A stretch of 32,029 nt of DNA, taken from assembly GCA_026391715.1 (NCBI GenBank), contig JAPLDO010000023.1, forward strand, positions 1 through 32,029, in the 5' to 3' direction. Numbering within the stretch: position 1 is the first letter of the stretch; every line of letters starts with the position of its first letter. The stretch comes from Bacteroidota bacterium (GTDB lineage: Bacteria > Bacteroidota > Bacteroidia > Bacteroidales > FEN-979). The notes beneath the pieces were generated by a model. It searched no databases, was not told the origin of the DNA, and was given only the letters and a program-made list of their open reading frames with translations. Of the stretch, positions 17,162 to 25,519 are shown piece by piece. The position numbers and the translations under genes are program-made.

Positions 17162-17979
17162 TTCGCATCCTCCATGTTAGTTTGTGTTTCTGCTGATTTT
17201 GCCCTAAACCTTTCCATGGCAAAGGCAGCCGCTCCGAGTGCGCCCATGAATTGCGGGTTGACTGGCAGCCGGTTGACTTTCAAACCAAGGGAATTCTCCA
17301 GCGCACTCACCAGTCCTTCGTTGGCATAGCAGCCTCCGGTGATAACCACCTTGTCGGCCAGCCCGGCCCGACGAACCAGCCCGCTCACGCGGCTGGCAAC
17401 GGAACGGTTGATGCCGGTAATGATGTCAGGCAGCGGTACATCGTTGTTCACCAGGCTGATGATCTCCGATTCGGCAAATACGCTGCATTGGTTTGAGATG
17501 GTTGCCGGGGTGGGACTGATATTGTCGGGCGATCCGATCCCCTCCAGTCCGCAGGACAGAACCTTGGCCATGACCTGGAAAAAACGTCCCGTTCCCGCGG
17601 CGCACCGTTCGTTCATTTCAAATCCGAGAACCCCGCCTTTGGCGTTCAGTGAGATGGCCTTGCAATCCTGTCCCCCGATGTCAATGACGGTACGCACCTC
17701 CGGGTCGGTATGAAAAGCGCCTTTGGCATGGCAGGATATTTCGGAGATATTCTCATTGCCGAAATCCACCTTAAGCCGGCCGTACCCGGTACTAACAATG
17801 TACTGAATTTCGTCCTGTGCAGCGAGACCTGCATTTTCAAGGGCTGCCTCAATGGCAAGCATGGCCGTTTGCGCCGGCTTGATGGAGGCCATGATTATTT
17901 TCCCCAGGATAATTTTATCATCAATCATGATGACAGCCTTCCCGGTGGTGGATCCAATGTCAATTCCTGCTACGATCAT
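17158..17979 (-). CDS. Activator ATPase of 2-hydroxyacyl-CoA dehydratase / BcrAD family
   Basis: 273 residues, ASKHA (acetate kinase/Hsp70-type) ATPase. The phosphate-1 loop GIDIGSTTGKAV is at the N-terminus, VIDIGGQDCKAI is the second phosphate motif, and VVITGGCYANEGL forms the adenosine region. Two Cys in the classical positions, NERCAAGTGRF and SNQCSVFAESEI, should hold the single [4Fe-4S] cluster shared between two subunits. In known members ATP hydrolysis drives a one-electron transfer of very low potential to the partner enzyme. The gene overlaps the first subunit by ATGA and starts 14 bp after the LDI-like gene. The length is normal for the family (about 260-275). Base composition is G+C-rich like the two subunits. 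Confidence 0.9.
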   Translation of the reverse strand: MIVAGIDIGSTTGKAVIMIDDKIILGKIIMASIKPAQTAMLAIEAALENAGLAAQDEIQYIVSTGYGRLKVDFGNENISEISCHAKGAFHTDPEVRTVIDIGGQDCKAISLNAKGGVLGFEMNERCAAGTGRFFQVMAKVLSCGLEGIGSPDNISPTPATISNQCSVFAESEIISLVNNDVPLPDIITGINRSVASRVSGLVRRAGLADKVVITGGCYANEGLVSALENSLGLKVNRLPVNPQFMGALGAAAFAMERFRAKSAETQTNMEDAK

Positions 17980-17993
17980 ATAGTTCAGTTTTA

Positions 17994-19664
17994 TTATTTT
18001 TCTACAACTACAATGTCATAGCTCTTTTTGCTGTCAATTTTAATATCATCTTCGGTTATGCCTTTAACCTCTTTATGAAATTCTTTATTGATAAATATGT
18101 TGTACGTTTTTGCAGGATTCAGCTTTATCACTTTAATGGTAGTCTCTGCCCCTGTTTTATTTGAAAATGTTGAAACAATCAGCGCTTTCTGTGTTCTGTC
18201 GTAGATAGCTCTTTTCATCATGACTTGCCTGACATCAACTCCGATTAATGCCGGTTCGGTAAAGTGTAAATCATCAAAAGGTTTATTAACCATCATCCAC
18301 ATTCCGTTTTTTGGCAGTGCCCGCGCAAGACCAATCACCTGATTGGAAACATCCGATTGAGGCGCCTGCATTTTTTTCATAGGAGATTCACAACACCTAG
18401 GCTTTGTCACTGTTCCGGGTTTCGTTGCCACATCGGGCGACCCCACACTTAATCCCGAAGCATTTTCGTTGTATGCATAATGAAATGTGCCATCCAGCCA
18501 AACTCCCTGATAAATACTGTCCATGGTCCGTATCAGCAATTGTTTTGTGGGTTCATCGCCCATTTCGGCAACCAGACAGGTAAAATATGAATAAGTAGCA
18601 TCTTGTATAAATACATCCTGATGCAATTTTGCCAAGCCATTTGCATCAAGCGAAAACACTTTTTTCTTTAAGGCAGGATAAATTTTTTCGATCAGTTCGG
18701 GGTTCCATGCGTGCATAAAAGCGCCAACAGCCCCATCGTTACCTGCTGAAACAAAATCAACGCCCTTGTTAACCAATTGCTTTTCCATTGAATCTGACTT
18801 GTTGCCATAGTAGGGAGTCTTTTCGGAAAAGACAATTTTTTGTTTTATTAAATAGAACCAGGCAATGTTATTAGTTTGAGGGTCAACAAAAACATCTTCG
18901 AACCATTTTTTATATAAGGGAGCAACGGCGGCAAAATAACGGGTTCCATGCATCTCATCATAAAGTTTCATCCCATTTAACGGGAACTGGTTGCATGCCG
19001 AGAAAACAGCGTTACGTTCACATTCTACTCCCGGAACAGGATTACTGAGAAATTGCATTGTAATTAACTCTTGTATTTTCCTGTTATCATAAACAAATTG
19101 CGTGTAGTCATCCCATTTTAACACGACAGACCCCGGTTTATCCCATTTCATATCGCGGTAAAGGGATTGGTAAAGATTCATCTGAAATAGCAAATGACCT
19201 GAATACATTATGTTGGCAAATCCAACGGGGTCGGCAGTTGTAGGAAACGTTCTGTCCATATTTGGCTGGAATTTAGTTATACCGGCGCTCTCTTCGTTCC
19301 AGTACTGCCATAGAAACTTCTGAAGCAACTTCATGTTTACTCTATCCAGAACAGGTTGGATTGCCTCCGTCCATGCAGGAAATTTGTGATATTGTACTGC
19401 TGAAATGAAGTAAGCGGCATAATTGTCAATGAAACGATTTGCAGCCAGCCCCGACTCATTGGGTTCATCAAAATTTGCAAATTCATCCAAAGGCTGGTTG
19501 AAGAGTTTAAAATCCCACATCAACTGGCCCCACTCTTCGTTTGACGCCGAAACATACGAATCGGGGTTAATTGTTAATACAGGTTTTTGGGCGTTTGCTT
19601 CGTTAACCCAGATAGCTCCAATAATGAAGCATGATGCCAACAAACTGATTTTTTTGATTTTCAT
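17994..19664 (-). CDS. Secreted linalool dehydratase/isomerase (LDI)-like protein
   Basis: 556 residues with a cleavable signal peptide (site after NEANA), so periplasmic or secreted. The central part matches the alpha-toroid LDI family: YSGHLLFQMNLYQSLYRD with His157, and PGVECERNAVFSACNQ with Cys215 and Cys224 nine residues apart. That is the spacing of the catalytic pair Cys171/Cys180 in Castellaniella LDI, followed here by LYDEMHGT. The known enzyme interconverts myrcene, linalool and geraniol in the periplasm. This protein is longer, with an extra beta-rich C-terminal part (about 470-556), and its substrate is unknown. It lies between an outer-membrane barrel gene and the activator gene with gaps of 34 and 14 bp. 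The family match is strong by motif, but function outside terpene degraders is not established. Confidence 0.75.
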   Translation of the reverse strand: MKIKKISLLASCFIIGAIWVNEANAQKPVLTINPDSYVSASNEEWGQLMWDFKLFNQPLDEFANFDEPNESGLAANRFIDNYAAYFISAVQYHKFPAWTEAIQPVLDRVNMKLLQKFLWQYWNEESAGITKFQPNMDRTFPTTADPVGFANIMYSGHLLFQMNLYQSLYRDMKWDKPGSVVLKWDDYTQFVYDNRKIQELITMQFLSNPVPGVECERNAVFSACNQFPLNGMKLYDEMHGTRYFAAVAPLYKKWFEDVFVDPQTNNIAWFYLIKQKIVFSEKTPYYGNKSDSMEKQLVNKGVDFVSAGNDGAVGAFMHAWNPELIEKIYPALKKKVFSLDANGLAKLHQDVFIQDATYSYFTCLVAEMGDEPTKQLLIRTMDSIYQGVWLDGTFHYAYNENASGLSVGSPDVATKPGTVTKPRCCESPMKKMQAPQSDVSNQVIGLARALPKNGMWMMVNKPFDDLHFTEPALIGVDVRQVMMKRAIYDRTQKALIVSTFSNKTGAETTIKVIKLNPAKTYNIFINKEFHKEVKGITEDDIKIDSKKSYDIVVVEK

Positions 19665-19698
19665 AGTGTTTATTTTAAGAGTTCTGATTAAGTACGAT

Positions 19699-20514
19699 TT
19701 ATTTTTTCGGAAACAGGAAAGTCAATCCCGCTTTGATATACATATCAGCGTAATCAGCCGGCCGGATGACATTGTAATACCCCGCAAGATTTGCCGAAAG
19801 CGGTTGTTTCCCGATCTTAAAGACTTTTGAAACATTCAATCCTACCGGCAGATTCCATGCATCGTCCGGCTCATTCCAGTTTACATAGATTTCAGGCGTA
19901 TAACCCAATGCCCAACCATGTTTGAAATTGTAATTGGCGAAGGCGTCAATGTACAACTGGTTGATGTCTGGCATTGAACCATTGCCTGCAAATGTCCAGC
20001 GTTGTGTAGCCAGAACGCCAATCACCCAGTGTTTTAGCATTAATAAACCTACCGCTGCCGGGCCAACAGTCCACTTACCCGAACACATATCACTCGGAAT
20101 TCCTGATGGGACTGAAATCATAGGTCCCGCTCCCCATATAAACTTCGACTTACTTGCCGGCGACAGATAAAACTGAAGCTGTATATCGCTAAGCCCTCTT
20201 TTGTTAATTGGTGAAGGCATAAAGGTAACCGGCACAATTGCCCTGAAAATAAACAAAAGGCTTTTGGAAAGTGTGATCGGGATAACTGGTTTTAACATAA
20301 CCGTAGAAATATAGGATTTGGTCAACCCGGAATTAATATCCCCCAGGTAGCTCACAGGCAACTGATACATGGCTGCCACCGGGTTCTGCGATTGCTTAGC
20401 AAGCTCAGACATGTCGGAGGCTGCCTTTTCATTCTGGGCAATGATAGGCGAATAAAAGAAAAAGAGACCGAAGGTTAGAGAGAGAAATAATTTTGTCAAA
20501 CACAATCGTTTCAT
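19699..20514 (-). CDS. Outer-membrane beta-barrel, phenol-degradation/transporter type
   Basis: 271 residues. A signal peptide of about 26 residues ends at IIAQ. The mature protein starts with SDMSELAKQSQNPVAAMYQL, the common lead-in of proteins of the Phenol_MetA_deg / 'transporter' outer-membrane barrel group. Then come amphipathic strands, and the last strand ends in YIKAGLTFLFPKK, close to the usual aromatic-rich C-terminus. Relatives are often linked to uptake of aromatic or other hydrophobic compounds, but few have been tested. Twelve bp after the receiver gene and 34 bp before the LDI-like gene, it is the likely entry door for the pathway. Confidence 0.72.
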   Translation of the reverse strand: MKRLCLTKLFLSLTFGLFFFYSPIIAQNEKAASDMSELAKQSQNPVAAMYQLPVSYLGDINSGLTKSYISTVMLKPVIPITLSKSLLFIFRAIVPVTFMPSPINKRGLSDIQLQFYLSPASKSKFIWGAGPMISVPSGIPSDMCSGKWTVGPAAVGLLMLKHWVIGVLATQRWTFAGNGSMPDINQLYIDAFANYNFKHGWALGYTPEIYVNWNEPDDAWNLPVGLNVSKVFKIGKQPLSANLAGYYNVIRPADYADMYIKAGLTFLFPKK

Positions 20515-20526
20515 AGTATATATGTT

Positions 20527-20916
20527 TTAAGTGCTACAAACAGGAAGATATTTCAGGATGATTGCTTCTAATGTCTTCTGATCAACCGGAGTTTGCAGGA
20601 TCTCATTACAACCGATGTTTTGGGCAAGTCGTAACGATTCGAGCGTAATATATGTCACCATGAGAATAATAGGAACATTGGCGTCCAGTTGCCTTATTTT
20701 CGTGACGGTTTCGATTCCATTGATGACCGGCAGATCAATATCAATGAGAAGTAGGTTGATTTCCGGACGCTCCCTGAAGATGCCGATAACTTCTTCGCCA
20801 GTTTCTGCAAAAAGAAAACGGTAGTTTTTCTGTCGGAGGGATTTTACAAAATCATTTTTGCAAATTGAATCCGTCATTGCGATTAGGAGAATATGTTTCT
20901 CTTGCTGAACTATCAT
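20527..20916 (-). CDS. Degenerate stand-alone receiver-domain protein
   Basis: 129 residues, a single receiver fold with no output domain. The acceptor Asp59 is kept in LLIDIDLPVINGIE. However, the acidic pair of the first strand is missing (LLIAMTDSI), and the conserved Lys near the end is replaced by Thr109 in EILQTPVDQ. Phosphorylation, if it occurs, should be abnormal; it may act as a pseudo-receiver that binds a partner protein. It is the first gene of the operon, 12 bp before the barrel gene, with a good -7 promoter box just upstream, so it probably belongs to the control or localisation of the pathway. The PAS kinases 11 kb away are possible partners, without evidence. Confidence 0.8.
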   Translation of the reverse strand: MIVQQEKHILLIAMTDSICKNDFVKSLRQKNYRFLFAETGEEVIGIFRERPEINLLLIDIDLPVINGIETVTKIRQLDANVPIILMVTYITLESLRLAQNIGCNEILQTPVDQKTLEAIILKYLPVCST

Positions 20917-20940
20917 AAATCGCTTCTGCTTTTATCTCAG

Positions 20941-20972
20941 CAAATATAGACGGGCGGATGGCTCAAGTCAAG
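20941..20972 (-). promoter_or_regulatory. Candidate promoter of the dehydratase/LDI operon
   Basis: On the minus strand, TATATTTG (20948 to 20941) matches the Bacteroidota -7 consensus TAnnTTTG. A CTTG lies 20 bases further upstream (20969-20972) as a weak -33 box. The box is only about 25 bp before the ATG of the receiver gene, giving a very short leader. Confidence 0.48.
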
Positions 20973-21502
20973 GTTCAACCCTGGAATAAACCTATATAAA
21001 ACTTTTATTTCAGAGTTAAATGCCAGTGATTCATGAAGATAAATGCAAAACCTGGAAAGAGAACCGGCGTGTTTGAAAAATGATTGGAACGAGAGGCGAT
21101 TCTGAAAAAAGTCGAAGCTGCCGCTTAGATCGGAGTGGACTCAAACTTAGGTTTCATTCCGGTTTATTATAGTACTAAAATAAACATTGTTTTTTCTAAA
21201 AATGACCTTTTACTCCCTTTTCTTTTCCTCTGCCCAAACTCAACCAAACCGCCGTCACGAATCAGCAGTTAATATCCAACCATTTGCCCGATAAAAATTC
21301 CGGTGCAATCGTATTGATTTTTATGCTTATTTTGCATATTATAAACCCCGTAGAGCTACATAAAAAAATAAACTACGAATGCGACAGAGGAAGCGCGAAG
21401 GCACATGTGTCGCACTTCGTCGCCTTTGTGGTTAATTTGGAGTCCTACATACAACCCTTAGGAATTCCCAATTCGAAAATGTTCACTATCTAACTTTTCA
21501 AT
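20973..21502. other. Divergent intergenic region between the operon and the hexosaminidase gene
   Basis: About 530 bases with no convincing gene. An imperfect inverted repeat around 21391-21420 (CGCGAAGGCACATG paired with a TCGCACTTCG-type arm) is the only clear structure. A 69-codon frame at 21284-21493 has no ribosome site and an unlikely protein. Promoters for the hexosaminidase gene should lie here, but no strong -7 box was found close to its start. Confidence 0.4.
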
Positions 21503-23866
21503 ATGCGCCGAATCTTATTATTTGCCCTATTTTTCATTATTGCATCATCATTTCAGGCTGAAAACCTTCCCGATTCAAATCTCATCTCCATTGTTCCAAA
21601 ACCGGCGATGATGAAAACCGGGGCTGGAAAATTTATAATCAACCCGTCAACTCTTGTTCTTGTGAAGGGCAACGACGAAGAGGTAATGAGAATAGCGAAG
21701 TTTTTTGCCGACCGGATAAGGTATTCCGGCGGTCCGCTGCTTCAGGCGAGGGAGTTTGCCAAAGAAGATAAAAACCTTCCGGCAATAATTTTCGACCGGC
21801 AGTTGAATCGTTTATCGCTACCCGATGAAGGATATGAATTGAAAATCGCTCCGAAACAAGTTTCCATTGTCGCGAAAACCGGCGCGGGACTTTTTCACGC
21901 AGTACAAACCCTGTTTCAGTTGCTGCCTTCAGAAATAAGCGGGAATAATCTGCCCTCCACCTATAAGGAACTGGCGTTGCCTGTAGTCAAAATAACCGAC
22001 TATCCCAGGTATTCCTATCGCGGAATGCACCTTGATGTGTGCCGCCATTTCTTTCCAAAAGAGTTCATAAAGCGTTACATTGATTTGATTGCCATGTATA
22101 AAATGAATACGTTCCACTGGCATCTCACAGATGATCAGGGATGGCGGATTGAGATCAAAAAATATCCGAAACTCACTGAAATTGGGGCATGGCGTGTTGA
22201 TCATGAAGATATGCCATGGAATGAACGCCCATTGCAGCAACCTGGCGAAAAAGCAACCTACGGCGGTTTCTACACTCAGGATGAAATCAGGGAGATCGTT
22301 CAGTACGCTGCCGATCGCTACATAACCGTGATCCCGGAAATTGAGATGCCTGCGCATTGCGTTGCGGCTTTGGCAGCCTATCCAAAGCTCTCCTGTAGCG
22401 GCGGACCATTTACGGTTCCGCCGGGAAGTTACTGGCCCAATGTGGATATTTTCTGCGCCGGAAATGATTCAGTGTTTGCTTTTCTCGAAGATGTGCTTTC
22501 GGAAGTTATGGATCTGTTTCCGTCGAAATATATTCATATTGGCGGCGACGAGGCAGATAAGAGTGAATGGTTGAAATGTCCAAAATGCCAGAACCGGATC
22601 AAAACCGAGCGCTTGAAAGATGAAAAAGAGCTTCAGAGCTATTTCATCAAAAGAATAGAAAAATATATAGTTTCCAAAAACCGGAAGATGATAGGCTGGG
22701 ATGAAATTCTTGAAGGCGGCATTGCCCCGGAAGCCACTGTAATGTCGTGGCGCGGCGTTGAAGGCGGAATTGCTGCCGCACGACAAGGACATGATGCCAT
22801 AATGACTCCGGGTTCTCATTGCTATTTTGACCATTATCAGGCAGATCCGGCTTTTGAGCCAAAGGCAATAGGCGGTTTTACAACACTGAAAAAAGTATAT
22901 TCCTTTGAACCAACTCCCGCTGAACTAACCCCGGCAGAGGCAAAACACATCCTAGGCGCTCAGGGCAATCTATGGACAGAATTTATTTCTACTCCTTCTC
23001 ATGTCGAATACATGGCTGTTCCAAGGATGATCGCTCTCGCAGAGGTTACATGGTCGCCGAAAAAACTCAGGAACTGGAAGGATTTTCAGAAGAGGATGCA
23101 AAAACAATACATCCGGCTTCAGCGGATGAAGGTCAATTTCAGCAAAGGGTCATTCAGGGTGGATGTGAGTACAACTTTTAACCCAAAAACCCAGACTGTG
23201 AACCTCATCCTTGGTTCAGAACAATTAAATGTACCTATTCATTATACCCTCGACGGCAATGATGTAACTCCAAAATCTCCGGTTTATACCGAAGCCGTTA
23301 ACGTTAAAAGCAATGGCGTGATCAGGGCAGGGTTGTTTGAAGACGGAAAACTCAGGGAAAAAGCAGTGGAAATGCCGCTGATATATCATCATGCTATCGG
23401 AAAACCGGTTAAATATCTTTCAGAATTTTCCTACCGTTATCCGGCGTCGGGAGATGAAGCGATGACCGACGGGCTGCGTGGAACCGTAAATCACCGCGAC
23501 GGTTTCTGGCATGGATATCAGGGAAATAATGTTGATCTCATCATTGACCTTGGAAAGGTAATGCCAGTGAATTCGGTACAAACCAACTTTCTCCAGAATC
23601 AAAAAAGCTGGATTTTTTTGCCGGAGGTAGTTGAATATTCGCTCTCATCCGATGGGAAAAAATATCACTCGTTCAATGAAGTTCTGAATAAAATATCTCA
23701 AAAGGAAGAACAGGCAATAATTCAACCGTTCAATTTCCAGTTCATGGAAAACACAAAAGCGCGGTATATCAGGGTAAAAGCAAAAAATCCAGGAAAATGT
23801 CCCGCCTGGCATGAAGGCGCAGGCGAACCATCCTGGATTTTTATTGACGAAGTTGTAGTTTTTTAA
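21503..23866 (+). CDS. Beta-N-acetylhexosaminidase, GH20, with C-terminal discoidin-like domain
   Basis: 787 residues, secreted (signal peptide ending near SSFQAE). Domains: GH20 N-terminal domain (about 25-165); catalytic TIM barrel (about 168-520) with FHWHLTDDQGWR, the catalytic pair Asp349-Glu350 in HIGGDEADK, and the typical LGAQGNLWTEF; a chitobiase-type C-terminal domain (about 555-625) with HYTLDGNDVTPKSPVY; and a final F5/8 type C or CBM32-like domain (about 640-787). It removes terminal N-acetylglucosamine or N-acetylgalactosamine from chitin oligomers or glycans by substrate-assisted catalysis. It is divergent from the dehydratase operon and probably unrelated to it. The length is normal for the multi-domain Bacteroidota enzymes. 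Confidence 0.94.
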   Translation: MRRILLFALFFIIASSFQAENLPDSNLISIVPKPAMMKTGAGKFIINPSTLVLVKGNDEEVMRIAKFFADRIRYSGGPLLQAREFAKEDKNLPAIIFDRQLNRLSLPDEGYELKIAPKQVSIVAKTGAGLFHAVQTLFQLLPSEISGNNLPSTYKELALPVVKITDYPRYSYRGMHLDVCRHFFPKEFIKRYIDLIAMYKMNTFHWHLTDDQGWRIEIKKYPKLTEIGAWRVDHEDMPWNERPLQQPGEKATYGGFYTQDEIREIVQYAADRYITVIPEIEMPAHCVAALAAYPKLSCSGGPFTVPPGSYWPNVDIFCAGNDSVFAFLEDVLSEVMDLFPSKYIHIGGDEADKSEWLKCPKCQNRIKTERLKDEKELQSYFIKRIEKYIVSKNRKMIGWDEILEGGIAPEATVMSWRGVEGGIAAARQGHDAIMTPGSHCYFDHYQADPAFEPKAIGGFTTLKKVYSFEPTPAELTPAEAKHILGAQGNLWTEFISTPSHVEYMAVPRMIALAEVTWSPKKLRNWKDFQKRMQKQYIRLQRMKVNFSKGSFRVDVSTTFNPKTQTVNLILGSEQLNVPIHYTLDGNDVTPKSPVYTEAVNVKSNGVIRAGLFEDGKLREKAVEMPLIYHHAIGKPVKYLSEFSYRYPASGDEAMTDGLRGTVNHRDGFWHGYQGNNVDLIIDLGKVMPVNSVQTNFLQNQKSWIFLPEVVEYSLSSDGKKYHSFNEVLNKISQKEEQAIIQPFNFQFMENTKARYIRVKAKNPGKCPAWHEGAGEPSWIFIDEVVVF

Positions 23867-24053
23867 TCCTTCGCAATCTTTCTGACCATCACGCCATCCT
23901 GTCCAGTAAGCTTCACAAAGCACCCCCGTGAAGACTTTCCGTGTAAATCGCTAAACGCGACCCGGAAATCTCGCCTGTATAAACCTGACGACCGTCAAAG
24001 ATTCCGGTGCCTGACTTGAAATATCTGTTCTGGATCACATAATTGTTGCCCAT
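23863..24053 (-). pseudogene. Remnant of a T9SS C-terminal sorting domain
   Basis: On the minus strand one frame reads GIFDGRQVYTGEISGSRLAI and stops early. A second frame continues RGCFVKLTGQDGVMVRKIAK and ends in TAA at 23863-23865, overlapping the hexosaminidase stop. Joined by a one-base correction near 23925-23935, the two give a normal end of a T9SS sorting domain (VY.GEI...RG..VKL..DG..V.KI). The rest of the gene is missing upstream. The ATG at 24053 may be chance. It is a relic of a secreted protein convergent with the hexosaminidase. Confidence 0.55.
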
Positions 24054-24100
24054 GATGTTTTTTATTCCTTTGCAGATGAAGGCGCCATGTAATTTTTTTT

Positions 24101-24126
24101 AGTCCCGGGAAACCGGGACTTTTTTA
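24101..24126. terminator. Rho-independent terminator, possibly two-way
   Basis: An 8-bp stem AGTCCCGG / CCGGGACT closes a GAAA loop, followed by six T. Eight T also precede the stem, so it could work on either strand. It lies downstream of the hexosaminidase gene. Confidence 0.7.
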
Positions 24127-24338
24127 CTTCAAATCCTGACAAAATTACCAGAATAATTGATGTTTTCTACACTGATAGCAAGGGCGTACAGCATTATTTG
24201 TATAGCACAATCTCATTCAATACCTGCCGCGAAGCAATTTCAGATGCCAAAGACCATCTTACACCCAGACCGTTTCAACTTGTCAATTACTCATTTATAC
24301 CAGGCAAAAAGGTGGGTGAAAAAATTGATGTTGATTAA
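24126..24338 (+). pseudogene. Possible small gene remnant, unidentified
   Basis: A plus-strand frame of about 70 codons reads like real protein (RIIDVFYTDSKGVQHYLYST, then a segment ending KKVGEKIDVD) and stops at 24336. It has no ATG in frame. A strong terminator follows 45 bases later, as expected after a gene end. Either the front was lost or this is chance. The family is not recognised. Confidence 0.27.
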
Positions 24339-24382
24339 ATTACCGCCATTATAAATTACTTTAAACGGTAATCATGTTTTCC

Positions 24383-24418
24383 AAAAATGGGTTTCGGAAA
24401 ACCGAAACCCATTTTTTT
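24383..24418 (+). terminator. Strong rho-independent terminator
   Basis: Perfect 15-bp stem (AAAAATGGGTTTCGG and its complement) with an AAAA loop, running into seven T. It separates the hexosaminidase side from the AT-rich cassette region. Confidence 0.8.
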
Positions 24419-24424
24419 ACTCAT

Positions 24425-24759
24425 AAACTCTCCGTCAAATTTAAGAAAGGCACGAATTATAATAAAAGTTCGGGAAATATTGTTGAATTGCCAATATTCG
24501 TAAATTTGCTAAATGCGAATATGCGGTTTCCTATGAGTAAAACTTGGTGACAGATAAAAATGATTCAACTCTATTGCTGGTTTATGAAATTAGCAGTAAG
24601 TTAGCGGGCATGTTTAGAAACACTCTCCTCAAACATATGTAAATAAATGAAATAAAAAAAGAACTAAATGGACTATGTAAAAATAATTCGTTCGAAAAAA
24701 TGTAAAAACTAGCAAAACTACAAATCATTTGGAGTACCAATAATATAATTAAGACGGTT
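24425..24759. other. Leader region before the cassette array
   Basis: About 335 AT-rich bases without a gene. TAAATTTG at 24501-24508 matches the -7 consensus on the plus strand and lies inside the loop of a small dyad (ATATTCG...CGAATAT). At 24566-24604 an attC-like hairpin has a left arm CTATTGCT and a right arm AGCAGTAAG, bounded by CAAC and GTTAG. This may be the upstream edge of the array. Confidence 0.38.
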
Positions 24760-25248
24760 ATGGCACTAAAAGAAATGTCAATAAGGCAAGCTAATGAGAT
24801 TGTGGATATTTATTCTGCATTATTACAAAATAAGAGTAGAACCCACAAAATTATGCCCTATTCGGCACTCATGGGGTATGATATATTTGATGTTGATAAC
24901 GCTATAAAAATTGTAATGGCAGAAGAATATTATCGCTTCCAAATCAACGATGCACGCCTAAGTGAACTTAAAAACAGTTCATCTGGTATGATAGCTGGCT
25001 TTTCATTCACACTTATACCAGATGAATTTTTTTATGAAATAGATAGGGCAAACCTTACGGATGACGAGTACTTAATTGCATACAGTAAATACATAGGCCC
25101 CCCCTACCATGGCATGGTTAAAAAATTCTACGAGGCAAACAAAGAAAGAGGCGATTCTTTCATTGAATATTGTGTTTCCTTAAATAATACCGATTCCAAT
25201 TATTGGGAAATGATTTATAAACGCCTAGATCTTGTGAGATCTGATTAG
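24760..25248 (+). CDS. Hypothetical protein of the cassette array
   Basis: 162 residues, cytoplasmic, mainly helical, with no signal or membrane segment. Features visible are an N-terminal helix MSIRQANEIVDIYSALL, a Tyr-rich middle (MAEEYYRFQ), and a GPPYHGMVKKFYEAN segment. I do not recognise the family. It is a single AT-rich gene followed by about 120 bases and then the first attC-like repeat, like a gene cassette. The A-rich upstream region has no Shine-Dalgarno, which is normal in Bacteroidota. Confidence 0.6.
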   Translation: MALKEMSIRQANEIVDIYSALLQNKSRTHKIMPYSALMGYDIFDVDNAIKIVMAEEYYRFQINDARLSELKNSSSGMIAGFSFTLIPDEFFYEIDRANLTDDEYLIAYSKYIGPPYHGMVKKFYEANKERGDSFIEYCVSLNNTDSNYWEMIYKRLDLVRSD

Positions 25249-25366
25249 TTTATTTCTTCTAAACCCTAATATTGTGCTTGTATAATATTTACTACCTGAT
25301 AGAACCAAATGAACTTGAATGAGATTGCATGATGCTCTTGTGACATTTAGAATCATAGAAAAAAAA

Positions 25367-25504
25367 TAACACACCCGCTCACATGAAGTCAGCCAAGCAA
25401 TGCGGGCGGTTTCCGGAAGAAGGCTTCAACGAACCTGCTAACGGATAAGGTGAAGAAGAGAAACAACAAGTAAACCCCGCACTTCGGCTGTCTACGGCGG
25501 TTAG
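25367..25504 (+). repeat. attC-like cassette repeat A
   Basis: About 138 bases bounded by TAAC and GGTTAG. An inner inverted repeat pairs AGCC-AAGCAATGCGGG with CCCCGCACTTCGGCT. It shares AACAACAAGTAAACCCCGCA and AACCTGC with repeat B. Confidence 0.6.
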
Positions 25505-25519
25505 TTTCAACCAAATTTT

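Noticed and set aside
14790-17979. Assignment as a specific benzoyl-CoA reductase or 2-hydroxyglutaryl-CoA dehydratase
   Set aside because: Only two large subunits and an activator are seen, with no CoA-transferase, ligase or ferredoxin gene nearby; the substrate cannot be told from sequence.
21284-21493. 69-codon frame upstream of the hexosaminidase gene
   Set aside because: No ribosome site, unlikely composition, and in a region expected to hold the promoter.
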